Below, one piece after another: positions 1 to 7,954 of a DNA stretch of 24,136 nucleotides (its first letter is position 1; the number at the start of each line of letters is the position of its first letter). The notes under the pieces were generated by a model, which was not told where the DNA came from, searched no databases, and was given only the letters and a program-made list of their open reading frames with translations. The position numbers and the translations under genes are program-made. Origin of the DNA: CAYLMM01 sp964384825 (GTDB taxonomy: Bacteria; Krumholzibacteriota; Krumholzibacteriia; LZORAL124-64-63); the NCBI GenBank assembly GCA_964384825.1, contig CAYLMM010000044.1:1-24136 (forward strand), in the 5' to 3' direction.

Positions 1-451
1 CCTGCTGCGGATCCAATTGCCCGCAGCCTTCGCATTCGTCATCGTCGCCATCGGGCAGCGGCGCCGGCCGGTAGCCGCCGGCGCGCAGAGCCGACAGCTC
101 GGCGGCGGTCACCCGCGGCGTGAAGACCAGGCCGCCGTCGCCGCGGCCCGATGGCGCGACGTCCTCGCGGTGGAACGAGCGCAGGGGCACCCGGGCCAGC
201 AGCTCGGCCAGGGCCTCGGGACCGGGAAGCTCGATGCGGACCGGCGCGTCGTCCCAGACCCGGGGCGACCAGCGGGGCAAACCGTGGCGGTCGAGAGGAA
301 TCGCATCGGTTTCCGCGGCGGCGGCGGTCGGCGGCGGGACGAACTGGATCAGCAGCAGAAGCGTCGTCAGCGCGGCCGCGAACGCCGGCCGGGGCAAGAG
401 CCGCAACAGCGGACGGAAACCCGGCGGGCGGCGAGACGGGATCCCGATCAT
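1..451 (-). CDS. Secreted protein N-terminus, possibly M14 zinc carboxypeptidase propeptide (partial)
   Basis: The frame stays open from ATG 451-449 to the window edge, giving the first 150 residues. The start is chosen because GGGAGGG lies 3-4 bases upstream; an in-frame ATG at 463 lies ahead of that site and is less likely. Residues 1-45 look like a signal peptide: Arg-rich n-region, hydrophobic core with LTTLLLLIQF, then an Ala-rich cleavage region. Residues about 62-130 (VRIELPG... then AAELSALRAGGYRPAPLPD) resemble the alpha/beta propeptide found ahead of secreted M14 carboxypeptidases, but the catalytic domain is outside the window, so this is a guess. A CEGCG motif lies near the edge. 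The start is 19 bp after the stop of the C25 protease gene, so both probably share a transcript and the protein is probably exported. Confidence 0.65.
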   Translation of the reverse strand, partial: MIGIPSRRPPGFRPLLRLLPRPAFAAALTTLLLLIQFVPPPTAAAAETDAIPLDRHGLPRWSPRVWDDAPVRIELPGPEALAELLARVPLRSFHREDVAPSGRGDGGLVFTPRVTAAELSALRAGGYRPAPLPDGDDDECEGCGQLDPQQ

Positions 452-470
452 CGTCCCTCCCATGCAGGCC

Positions 471-3400
471 CTAGCGGACCAGGACCATCTTGCGTGTCTT
501 GACGGCTCCCTCGACCGACAGGCGCGCGAAGTAGACCCCGCTGGCCAACAGCCGTCCGCCGTCGTCGGTGCCGTCCCACGGTTGGCGGTAATAGCCGTGG
601 GGCAGCGGTTCGTCGAGGATCGTCCTGACCAGGCGGCCCCGCGCGTCGTAGACCGCCAGCTTCACCCGGGACTCCGACGGCAGGTCGAAGGCGAAGGTCG
701 TGCCCGGGTTGAAGGGATTGGGATAGTTCGGATGCAGGGCCAGCAGCCGCGGCACGTCGGGCAGCAGCGTGAGGTCGGCGCCGGAGATCGTTTCGCCGTC
801 TTCCAGGACGATCGGCAGGGTCTCCTGCGTCCAGTTCAGCAGGGTCGCGCGGACCGAGTAGGCGCCCGGGACGACGCCCGTGAAGGAGTAGGAGCCGTCG
901 GCGGCGGTCAAAGCCAAGCCGCCGTCGGGAAGCAGTTCGACGACCACGCCATCGGCCGGGCCCTCGCCCTCCAGCAGCACGCGCCCGTTGACGGCGCACG
1001 AACCGGGTTCGGGCAGCAGCAGCCAGTTGACGGCGTTCAGCAGCAGCGGCGCCCGCAGCTCGTCGTCGAGCGACCGGTAGCTGAACGCGAAGTAGACGGT
1101 GCGTCCGCCTTCGGTCTCGGGGGTCGGATCGTAGGTCACGATGCTCGCGCCGGAGGAGTTCCGGGTCCACGACCCCACCACGACCACGTCGCGGCCGGGC
1201 AGCATCAGATCCTGGTCGACGTAGTTCTCGTACGCGGAAGGCACGATCGAGGGCAGCGCGTAGGGCGCGGTGACGATCAGGTGTCCGGGCTCGGTCACCG
1301 TGATGTCGCCGGAGTCGTCCTGCACCCATTCGGTGACGTGCAGGACATCGCGGATGAACAGGCTGTCGACGCGGTCGATGCGGGTCCAGGTGTAGCCGAC
1401 CTCGCCCCCTTCGACCAGGATGCGCCCGCCGGCCGCGGCCCGGGCCGCCAGGGCCGCGCGGATCGCGGGCTGGCCGACCAGAGGATCCCGGTTGCGTCCG
1501 CAGGAGAGAATGACCAGATCGCGGTCCGCCCAGCCGGCGGTGTCGGTCATCGCGACGTTCTCGACGGTCACCTCGTAGCCCTCGGCCGACAGGGCGGCCG
1601 CCATGTCGGCGGGGATGGGATCCGGTTCGAGTTCGGCCGCCGGCAACGGCGGCTTCCCGGAGACCGGCGGCGCGGACGGCAGGTTCACCGGCACCGCGTT
1701 CGCTCCGTCCAGCAACAGGATGTCGCCCCGGACCGGACGCAGGGCGAAGAGCCGCGACGGCACCTGTCCGCCTTCGATCTCGACCTCGCCGATCGCCGGC
1801 GCGTACCCCTCCGCCAGCACGACCGTGTCATAGGTCTCGGCGGGCAGGTCCTCGATGCGGAAGACCCCGTCCTGCGGATCGGACGCGCCCTCGGCGAAGA
1901 TCTCGCCGTTGTCCGGACGGAAGATCCGCACCAGGGCTTCGAGCGGCAGCGAGGTTTCGACGTCCAGGACCAGTCCCTCCGCCACGCCGGTCGGCGAGGA
2001 TTCGAGGTCGATGTTCCGGATGTTCAGGCCCTGGACCAGGAAGAAATCCTGGCGGTAGGAGTCGTAGGCGAAGACGTCGACCGCCAGGATGTAGTCGGCC
2101 GCCGGCACCGGCGTCGTCACCGCGTAGAGCCCCTGATCGTTGGTGACGGCCTGGAACGCGGTCAGCCCCGCCTGGTCCAGACCGCGCACCGGCACCCCGG
2201 CAGCCGGTACGCCGTCGAAGAAGACCGTGCCGGAGATCGTGCCGTAGACCTTCACGATCGGGAAGGTCTCCTCGTAGAGATCGTATCCGGGCAGGGCGAT
2301 CACAGCGACCGCCTCGCCGACCGCGGTCGCGGTGTAGAACATCCCGTTGCCGGTCGTGCTCGCGGGCTCGGCGCCGTCGGGGAAGAGCCACAGCATCGCC
2401 CCGGTCTCGCCGTAGCTCGCCGCCAAAAGGCCCTCGATGTTCAACGGGAAGGCGTCGGTCACGCCCGAGGTCGAGGAGACCATCAGATCGGGATCGGTCA
2501 GCGGGGCGGCCGCCACGTCCACCGTCCGGCGGAAGGCGTCGAAGGGCTGGCCGGGATCGCGGCCCGCCACCGTCAGGTCGGGACCGTAATCGTAGAGCAC
2601 CTGTATGACGGCCTCGCCCTGCGCGTCGGTGGTCGAGCCGGCGCTCCGGTAATTCAGCCCCTCGGCCCAGACCTCGACCCCGGCAAGGGGATCGCCGGTC
2701 TCGGCGTCGTGGACGGTGACCGTCAGATCCGTCGCGGTGGAAACGACGATGCTTTCCGGCGCGATGGTCACCAGCGCCGGCACGGCCACCGGCACGTCGA
2801 GGATCGCCGGGATCCGGTTCTGGGCGGTGATCACCAGCCTGGCCAGGCCGACATCCAGGGTTCCGCGGATCGGCAGCGAGACCGACCCCGTGGCGCCGAC
2901 CGCGCCCGAGGCGAGCAGGACGCCGTTCTGGGTCAGGCCCACGTAGCTGCCCGGATCGGCCCCGATCTCCAGCGTCGTCGCGGTCACGGCCAGCTTGTCC
3001 GGCGCGGTCACCGGATGGGCCTGCGGCTCCCGCATGTAAGGCACGACGCTGGGGTCGCCCAGCAGGTTGTAGATGTTCCAGTAGTATTCCTCGCGGCCGG
3101 TGGCGCCCTCGCTCGCGGCCTCGGAAACCGCCAGGTTGCCGCAGAAGACGACCGCGTCGGCGGTGACGTAGGACTCCTCGCCGTTCTCGTGGAACAGGCC
3201 GTCCAGGCCGCCCTGGGATGTCAGCTCGTAGGTCGGGCTGTCTGTGATCTGCGCGGTGTAGCCCACCGACCACCAGTAGTCCTCGTCCCAGTAGGTCGAA
3301 TTGCTGCCGCCGATGTAGCCGATCGCGCCGGCGTCCGGGGCCCGCAGCCAGGCCTCTCCGAAACAGGGCGTGTCGTGATCGAATTTCGCGGTCAGGCAGC

Positions 3401-4841
3401 AGTTGCCGATCACAAGGCCGTAGCGCCCGAAATTCTCCAGGGCGTCGACGTCCTCGACCATGAACCGCGGGTTCGACCAGCGCACCTCGCTGCCGTGGGC
3501 CGTGTAGTTGATGAATCCCGCGCCCGCGCCCGCCAGGCCCTTGATGGTCTCGGCCTCGCCGGCGGAATCCGGGTAGAGGAACACCGAGGCGTCGATGCCG
3601 TGGGCCGCGTTGAAATAGGTCTGGGCGGCGTAGCGGATCTGGCCGTTGGCGTAGACCGGGGCGTAGTCCGAATCGACGCCCGCGATCAGCATCGCGTCGC
3701 CCAGATACGAGGGATCGGGCATCGTCAGCTGTTCGTAGGCGATCGTCTTGGCCGCGACGGCCGCCAGTTCGGCCGCCGATTCCACCGAGAAGCGGCCGTA
3801 GTACATGTCGGGGAAGAGGTCGCCGTCCATCTCGCAGTAGGGCCGGTCGGTGGCGTTGCCGCCCAGCGTCCAGGTCGGCAGGATGTCGACGTCGCCGACC
3901 AGCAGCACGAACGTGGGCGCGGGCTGGCCGGGCGTGCCGTCGCGGTAGAGGCCGGCCAGGTATTCGCGGATGGAACTGCGGTCCGAGCCGACCTCGGCCG
4001 TTCCGGTCACCCCGACGACCATCCGGAAACCCCGCGCCTTCTTCCAGGCCAGGTAATCCGCCAGCGGAGCGACCAGGGAATCCGGCGCCACCACGACCAT
4101 CGTGACCGGATCGCGCAGCATGTCCGGGTGGGAGGCGTGGAAATCGCCGGCGCCGGCGATCCGTTCGTAGACCGGCTGGAAGAACGGGCTCGCGACAGAC
4201 TCGGCCAGACGATCGCCGGCCGCCGCGTCGCCGCCCTCGAAGACCACGCGCACGTCCATGCTCTCGGTGACCAGCAGCTTGTTCTCGCGCGGCAGATAGC
4301 GCACCGGCGAGATCTCGAGCCGGCCGACATCCATCGCGCGCAGGCGGCCGAGGCGCTTGAAAACGGCCGCGGGACGGGAGACCTCGTCGACCGAGTAGGC
4401 GGACCGGTCGTAGACGAACGTCGCGGTGTCGGGATCGGCGCTCTTGCTCAGGCTGGGCTGGGCGGGCATCAGGCGCGGAGCGGATCCGATCGCCGCGAGG
4501 TCGATGGTCCTGGTTTCGCCGCCGACGATCTCGATCCGGGCCTCGGCACCGTGGGGGATCGCGATCAGCCGGTTCATCTGGGGCAGTTCGGGACGGCCCG
4601 GAACGCGGCCGGCGTGGAAGCCGGGAATGGTCACGCGCGTGAAGGCTCCGACCGGCGTCTCGATCCGCTCGGCCAGCAGTTCGCCGATCTCGGCCCGCAG
4701 CACCATCGCCCGGCCGTCGCGGCGCGTCACATCCAGGGACGTCCTGCGATCCTCGCGCACGGGCACGCGGTCGGGGGCGGCGAACGCGGCGGCGGCCCAC
4801 AGGGAAATCAGAAGGCAGAGCGCGACCAGGCTCCGGTTCAT
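471..4841 (-). CDS. Gingipain-like C25 cysteine protease with C-terminal sorting domain
   Basis: A 1456-residue secreted protease. Residues 1-22 are a signal peptide (LVALCLLISLWAAAAFAA). Residues about 25-230 fit a C25 propeptide. The caspase-like C25 catalytic domain spans about 245-600, with His449 in an AHGS motif and Cys481-Cys482 in GNCC; the 33-residue distance His449-Cys482 equals that of the RgpB dyad (His211/Cys244, from memory). After it come Ig-like and carboxypeptidase-regulatory-like beta domains (about 690-770, 866-945, 950-1030, 1281-1365), a flavodoxin-like segment with ILVEGGEVG (about 1040-1275), and a C-terminal domain from YPNPFNP (1372) to VKTRKMVLVR. That last domain matches the FlgD-Ig/type IX secretion sorting type, so surface display or release is likely. 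The start has AGGA about 9 bases upstream. Substrate is unknown. Confidence 0.93.
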   Translation of the reverse strand: MNRSLVALCLLISLWAAAAFAAPDRVPVREDRRTSLDVTRRDGRAMVLRAEIGELLAERIETPVGAFTRVTIPGFHAGRVPGRPELPQMNRLIAIPHGAEARIEIVGGETRTIDLAAIGSAPRLMPAQPSLSKSADPDTATFVYDRSAYSVDEVSRPAAVFKRLGRLRAMDVGRLEISPVRYLPRENKLLVTESMDVRVVFEGGDAAAGDRLAESVASPFFQPVYERIAGAGDFHASHPDMLRDPVTMVVVAPDSLVAPLADYLAWKKARGFRMVVGVTGTAEVGSDRSSIREYLAGLYRDGTPGQPAPTFVLLVGDVDILPTWTLGGNATDRPYCEMDGDLFPDMYYGRFSVESAAELAAVAAKTIAYEQLTMPDPSYLGDAMLIAGVDSDYAPVYANGQIRYAAQTYFNAAHGIDASVFLYPDSAGEAETIKGLAGAGAGFINYTAHGSEVRWSNPRFMVEDVDALENFGRYGLVIGNCCLTAKFDHDTPCFGEAWLRAPDAGAIGYIGGSNSTYWDEDYWWSVGYTAQITDSPTYELTSQGGLDGLFHENGEESYVTADAVVFCGNLAVSEAASEGATGREEYYWNIYNLLGDPSVVPYMREPQAHPVTAPDKLAVTATTLEIGADPGSYVGLTQNGVLLASGAVGATGSVSLPIRGTLDVGLARLVITAQNRIPAILDVPVAVPALVTIAPESIVVSTATDLTVTVHDAETGDPLAGVEVWAEGLNYRSAGSTTDAQGEAVIQVLYDYGPDLTVAGRDPGQPFDAFRRTVDVAAAPLTDPDLMVSSTSGVTDAFPLNIEGLLAASYGETGAMLWLFPDGAEPASTTGNGMFYTATAVGEAVAVIALPGYDLYEETFPIVKVYGTISGTVFFDGVPAAGVPVRGLDQAGLTAFQAVTNDQGLYAVTTPVPAADYILAVDVFAYDSYRQDFFLVQGLNIRNIDLESSPTGVAEGLVLDVETSLPLEALVRIFRPDNGEIFAEGASDPQDGVFRIEDLPAETYDTVVLAEGYAPAIGEVEIEGGQVPSRLFALRPVRGDILLLDGANAVPVNLPSAPPVSGKPPLPAAELEPDPIPADMAAALSAEGYEVTVENVAMTDTAGWADRDLVILSCGRNRDPLVGQPAIRAALAARAAAGGRILVEGGEVGYTWTRIDRVDSLFIRDVLHVTEWVQDDSGDITVTEPGHLIVTAPYALPSIVPSAYENYVDQDLMLPGRDVVVVGSWTRNSSGASIVTYDPTPETEGGRTVYFAFSYRSLDDELRAPLLLNAVNWLLLPEPGSCAVNGRVLLEGEGPADGVVVELLPDGGLALTAADGSYSFTGVVPGAYSVRATLLNWTQETLPIVLEDGETISGADLTLLPDVPRLLALHPNYPNPFNPGTTFAFDLPSESRVKLAVYDARGRLVRTILDEPLPHGYYRQPWDGTDDGGRLLASGVYFARLSVEGAVKTRKMVLVR

Positions 4842-4992
4842 CGAGGGCGTCCTTTCGAGGCCCGGCTGGCGGGCGAAATCGGAAAAGCTGGAAACGGCGG
4901 CTTCCGGACAGGGAAGAAATCCCTCCCCTCACAATAAGGACCGTACCGCTCCCCTTCAACCGCCTCCGGCGCAAATACCGGGATGACAACTC

Positions 4993-5022
4993 ATTATAAC
5001 AGGCCCGTCGGGGATCCCTCAA
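4993..5022 (-). promoter_or_regulatory. Candidate promoter of the C25 protease gene
   Basis: On the minus strand, TTGAGG (5022-5017) is separated by 18 bp from a perfect TATAAT (4998-4993). Transcription would start near 4986, leaving a leader of about 145 nt. The rest of 4842-5104 holds no recognisable gene or strong hairpin. Confidence 0.5.
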
Positions 5023-5038
5023 CCCCGCGCCGCGCCGG

Positions 5039-5067
5039 TTGCCCGAACCCGCCAAAAACGATATACT
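5039..5067 (+). promoter_or_regulatory. Candidate promoter of the Cys-rich secreted protein gene
   Basis: TTGCCC (5039-5044), a 17-bp spacer, then TATACT (5062-5067). The coding frame could be extended back to a TTG at 5039, but that codon is this -35 box, which supports the downstream ATG at 5105 as the real start. Confidence 0.5.
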
Positions 5068-5104
5068 GTCTTCAGAACCTCTCCCCGGAAAATCGGAGGC
5101 TCCC

Positions 5105-5599
5105 ATGCGCCGCTTGATGGTTCCGGTCGTCCTGCTGGTCCTGCTCTCCCCGATCGCCTCCGCCGCCCAGTACGGATCCGACTGCATCGACGCGGTCGCC
5201 TGCCGCATCGAGGGCGCCTCCATCCTCGTCGAGCACACGGGCGCCTGGTACAACTGCTGTCCGGAAATGGCATGGACGATGCAGACCCTCGGCCGGACGC
5301 TGCGGATCGAGGAGACGGAGATCGAAGGCCTGTGCGACTGCATGTGCTGCTTCGACTACGGCGTGTCGGTCGCCGGCCTCGAGGCCGGGGAATGGACCGT
5401 CGTCTTCGCCTGGAACGATTCCAACGCCTCCCCCGCCGGCCCCCGCGAAGCGACCTTCACGGTGATCGTGCCCGAGGGCGGCGCGGCCGACGCGGCCGGC
5501 CTCGAAACCATCATCCTGCAGGATTGCTACGATCCGACGCCGACCGGAATCTACGATGCCGTCCCGCAATGGGGCATGATCAAATCCCTGTTCCGCTAG
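5105..5599 (+). CDS. Small Cys-rich secreted protein, function unknown
   Basis: 164 residues. The start ATG 5105 has GGAGG at 5095-5099, five bases upstream. Residues 1-20 form a signal peptide (LMVPVVLLVLLSPIASAA). The mature part contains paired cysteines in three groups: DCIDAVAC, YNCCPEM and LCDCMCCFD, followed by a beta-rich segment with LEAGEWTVVFAW. The arrangement (an early NCC, then CxCxCC followed by FD, then L.xGEWTV) looks like a small beta-sandwich held by disulfides or binding metal. I do not recognise a named family, although similar Cys-patterned secreted proteins seem familiar from FCB-group genomes (recollection, not a search). It has its own promoter and stands alone between the divergent protease gene and the zinc operon. 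No function is proposed. Confidence 0.8.
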   Translation: MRRLMVPVVLLVLLSPIASAAQYGSDCIDAVACRIEGASILVEHTGAWYNCCPEMAWTMQTLGRTLRIEETEIEGLCDCMCCFDYGVSVAGLEAGEWTVVFAWNDSNASPAGPREATFTVIVPEGGAADAAGLETIILQDCYDPTPTGIYDAVPQWGMIKSLFR

Positions 5600-5620
5600 G
5601 ATCCGCGACCTCCCGGCGCC

Positions 5621-5641
5621 CGCGCGCCTTGCCGGCGCGTG
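5621..5641 (+). terminator. Weak hairpin after the Cys-rich protein gene
   Basis: CGCGCC (5623-5628) pairs with GGCGCG (5634-5639) across a 5-nt loop, and two further pairs (one G-U) extend it. There is no following T-run, so a factor-independent terminator is doubtful. Confidence 0.25.
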
Positions 5642-5656
5642 CTGACGCCCTCCCGA

Positions 5657-5695
5657 TGCAATCGAGTTGCAACTACTGAAAAACTCTTCTATACA
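5657..5695 (+). promoter_or_regulatory. Distal zur-znu promoter with overlapping dyad operator
   Basis: The dyad TGCAAT-CGA-GTTGCA (5657-5671; five of six arm positions symmetric) overlaps the -35 box TTGCAA (5667-5672). TATACA (5690-5695) follows after a 17-bp spacer. The site repeats the arm sequence of the dyad near 5750, so it is probably bound by the same regulator, most simply the Fur-family protein encoded just downstream. The region is clearly AT-rich compared with its surroundings. Confidence 0.55.
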
Positions 5696-5735
5696 TTTCT
5701 TCTTTATCGGCTGAATATCGATGCTATCTGGATGG

Positions 5736-5763
5736 TTGCTGTTGCAATAGAATTGCATATATT
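5736..5763 (+). promoter_or_regulatory. Proximal zur-znu promoter with perfect dyad operator in its spacer
   Basis: TTGCTG (5736-5741) and TATATT (5758-5763) are 16 bp apart. The spacer is almost filled by a perfect dyad, TGCAAT-AGA-ATTGCA (5743-5757). Protein bound here would block RNA polymerase, the classic layout of a repressed promoter. The start of transcription would be near 5770, about 27 nt before the zur start. The centre lies 86 bp from the centre of the distal dyad, close to eight helical turns, so both sites would face the same side of the DNA. Confidence 0.6.
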
Positions 5764-5796
5764 GTTCGCGAACCCACCGGAACACCGGGAGAAACG

Positions 5797-6249
5797 ATGC
5801 CGCAGACCCCCGAAACCTGGCCCGACCGCCTCGGCGCCCTGCTGCGCGAACGCGGCCTGCGCGCGACTCCGGCGCGGGTGGCTGTGCTGCGCCATCTGCA
5901 GACCGCCCGGCGCCCGCTGAGCCACGCCGAGATCATCGAGCGCCTGGCCGACCGCCGCTGGAACCGGGCCACCCTCTACCGCAACCTGATCGATCTGACC
6001 GAAGCAGGGCTGGCGCGCAAGACCGAGCTCGGCGACCGTGTCTGGCGCTTCGAGGCCGCGGGGGCCGCCCACTCCAGCCGGTCGCATCCCCATTTCGTCT
6101 GCACCGCCTGCGGCGAGGTTTCGTGCCTCGACGGCGTGACCATCCGCTTCGACGGGGACGAGGCCGCCGGCCTGCGGGACCAGTCGCTGGAAATCCAGGT
6201 GCGCGGCGTCTGCGCCGCCTGCATCGAACGCGGGGAGAAAGAACGATGA
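5797..6249 (+). CDS. zur: Fur-family metalloregulator, probably Zur
   Basis: 150 residues, the usual Fur-family length. Residues 1-85 form the winged-helix DNA-binding domain, with recognition-helix sequence ATLYRNL at 58-64. The dimerisation domain carries HPHF (97-100), Cys102/Cys105 (CTAC) and Cys139/Cys142 (CAAC); the two CxxC pairs form the structural zinc site in this family. Family membership is clear; the metal is inferred from context, because the stop overlaps the start of znuA (ATGA at 6246-6249) and znuC/znuB follow. GGGAG upstream supports the ATG at 5797. The two dyads in the leader suggest autoregulation: Zn-loaded repressor would shut down the whole uptake operon. A Mn- or Fe-responsive relative remains possible. 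Confidence 0.93.
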   Translation: MPQTPETWPDRLGALLRERGLRATPARVAVLRHLQTARRPLSHAEIIERLADRRWNRATLYRNLIDLTEAGLARKTELGDRVWRFEAAGAAHSSRSHPHFVCTACGEVSCLDGVTIRFDGDEAAGLRDQSLEIQVRGVCAACIERGEKER

Positions 6250-7190
6250 TGCATCGGCCGGCCATCGCGCCGCGGGCGTTTCCGCCCTTCACGGCCCTGC
6301 TGCTGCTGGCGGCCTTCCTGTCGACCGCGGCCTTCCCCACGCCGGCGCGGCCCGCCGACGACGCCGCCCCGACGGTCTACGTGAGCATCCCGCCGCAAGC
6401 CTGGTTCGTCGAGCGGATCGCCGGTTCGCGGATCAGGGTCGAGGTGCTGGTGCCGCCCGGATCCTCCCCCGCCTCTTTCGAGCCGAGCCCGCGCCGCCTG
6501 ACCGACCTCGCGCGCGCCCGCATCTGGTTCACCACCGGCGTGCCGATGGAGAACGGGCTGGTGAAACGGGCCGGCGGTTTCGGGGATCTCGAGATCGTCG
6601 ACACCTCGGCCGGGCTGGACCTGCTGCCCGCGGACGACGGACATGATCACGGACACGATCACGGCCACGATCACGGCGAACTCGATCCCCACGTGTGGCT
6701 CTCGCCGCGGCTGGCCAGGGCCCAGGCCGGCGTCATCGCAGCGGCCCTGGCGCGGATCGACCCCGACGGCGCGCCGCTCTACGCCGCCGCGGCCGCGGAA
6801 CTCGACGCCGAGCTCGACGCCCTGCAGACCGGGATCGCGGAGATCCTCGCGCCGGTCCGCGGCGGCGTCCTGCTGACCTTCCATCCGGCCTACGGCTACC
6901 TCTGCGCCGATCACGGGCTGCGCCAGGAGGCGATCGCCTCGGGCGGGATGGATCCCGGCGCCCGGCGCCTGGCCCGGACCCTGGCCGCCGCCCGCGAACG
7001 AGGGGCCCGCGCGGTCTTCGTCCAGCCGCAGTTCTCCGACACGGCGGCCCGGGCGGTCGCTGGCGAACTGGGCCTGAAGGTGGCTGTCCTCGATCCGTTG
7101 GCGCGCGACTATCCGGCCAATCTCGAGCGGATGGCCCGGACGATCCGCGAAGCCCTCGGCGACGAGGCGAACCCCGGGGAGGCGCCATGA
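6246..7190 (+). CDS. znuA: Zinc ABC transporter substrate-binding protein ZnuA
   Basis: 314 residues, cluster A-I (ZnuA/TroA type) periplasmic binding protein. ATG 6246 overlaps the zur stop by 4 bp, indicating translational coupling. Residues about 1-37 are a signal peptide. A His-Asp loop at 131-144 (repeated GHDH) is the zinc-scavenging loop typical of ZnuA and supports zinc over manganese. Likely ligands are His149 (DPHVW), His213 (FHPAYGY) and Asp283 (LDPLA). The first canonical ligand, the His in the P-H-x-Y-E-P loop, is absent: here the loop reads SPASFEPSP, with Ala-Ser. As far as I recall, relatives with a similar loop exist, so the protein is probably functional with altered coordination. 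It hands metal to ZnuB/ZnuC in the inner membrane. Confidence 0.93.
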   Translation: MMHRPAIAPRAFPPFTALLLLAAFLSTAAFPTPARPADDAAPTVYVSIPPQAWFVERIAGSRIRVEVLVPPGSSPASFEPSPRRLTDLARARIWFTTGVPMENGLVKRAGGFGDLEIVDTSAGLDLLPADDGHDHGHDHGHDHGELDPHVWLSPRLARAQAGVIAAALARIDPDGAPLYAAAAAELDAELDALQTGIAEILAPVRGGVLLTFHPAYGYLCADHGLRQEAIASGGMDPGARRLARTLAAARERGARAVFVQPQFSDTAARAVAGELGLKVAVLDPLARDYPANLERMARTIREALGDEANPGEAP

Positions 7191-7954
7191 GCGGCCAGAA
7201 GCGCGTCCCGGCCGCCTGCTTCAGGAACGTCGACTTCCGCTACGGCCGGCACGACGTGCTGCGCGGGGTCGACCTGGACATCGAGGACGGAGCCTTCGTG
7301 TCGATCGTCGGGCCCAACGGCGGCGGCAAGACGACCCTGCTGCGCCTGATGCTGGGGCTGCTGCAGCCGGTCCGCGGCGAGGTGCGCATCTTCGGCCAGC
7401 CCCCGCGCGCGGCGGTGCGCAGCATCGGCTACATGCCGCAGCACACCAATCTCGATCCCATGTTCCCGGTGACCGCCCTGGACGTGACCCTGATGGGACG
7501 CCTCGGACAGCGCCGCCACTTCGGCCCCTACGCCCGCGCCGACCGCCGGGCCGCCCGCGCCGCCCTGGCCGACTGCGAGGCCGAGAACCTGGCCGACCGC
7601 CCCTTCGCCGACCTCAGCGGCGGCCAGCGCCAACGGGTGCTGATCGCCCGCGCCCTGGCCGGCGAACCGAGGCTGCTGCTGCTCGACGAGCCCACCGCCA
7701 GCCTCGATCCCGGCGTCCAGGACGATCTCTACGATCTGCTGCACCTGCTGAACGAGAGGATGACCGTCGTGCTGGTCAGCCACGACGTCGCGGTCGTCTC
7801 GCGGCACGTGCGGCAGGTGATCTGCGTGAACGTCGAGGTGGCCCAGCATCCGAGCGAGGCGCTTTCGGGCGAGCTGGCGCAGCTTTTCTCCAGCGGCGCG
7901 CGCCTGGTGCGCCACGATCATCACACCGGGCCCGGGGAGCATCGCCATGACTGA
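7187..7954 (+). CDS. znuC: Zinc ABC transporter ATPase ZnuC
   Basis: 255 residues. ATG 7187 overlaps the znuA stop by 4 bp (ATGA), with GGGGAGG about 5 bases upstream. All ABC ATPase motifs are present: Walker A GPNGGGKTT (42-50), Q-loop MPQHTN (83-88), signature LSGGQRQR (143-150), Walker B LLLLDEP (163-169) and the H-loop His199. The C-terminus is unusually His-rich (HDHHTGPGEHRHD, 243-255), which could sense or buffer zinc in the cytoplasm; that role is an inference. It powers metal import through the ZnuB dimer. Confidence 0.95.
   Translation: MSGQKRVPAACFRNVDFRYGRHDVLRGVDLDIEDGAFVSIVGPNGGGKTTLLRLMLGLLQPVRGEVRIFGQPPRAAVRSIGYMPQHTNLDPMFPVTALDVTLMGRLGQRRHFGPYARADRRAARAALADCEAENLADRPFADLSGGQRQRVLIARALAGEPRLLLLDEPTASLDPGVQDDLYDLLHLLNERMTVVLVSHDVAVVSRHVRQVICVNVEVAQHPSEALSGELAQLFSSGARLVRHDHHTGPGEHRHD

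Noticed and set aside
120..4937. A 1605-codon open frame on the plus strand opposite the C25 protease.
   Set aside because: It is antisense to a well-motified gene, its product is Arg/Gly/His/Asp-rich low-complexity sequence with no domain, and long antisense frames are expected in such GC-rich DNA.
1828..5343. A long second minus-strand frame overlapping the protease gene.
   Set aside because: Arg/Gly/Pro-rich shadow translation without motifs; the catalytic His/Cys, signal peptide and sorting domain lie in the other frame.
6649..6675. Short direct repeats of GGACACGATCAC-like sequence, considered as a DNA repeat or CRISPR-like element.
   Set aside because: They encode the GHDH repeats of the ZnuA histidine loop and have no spacers.
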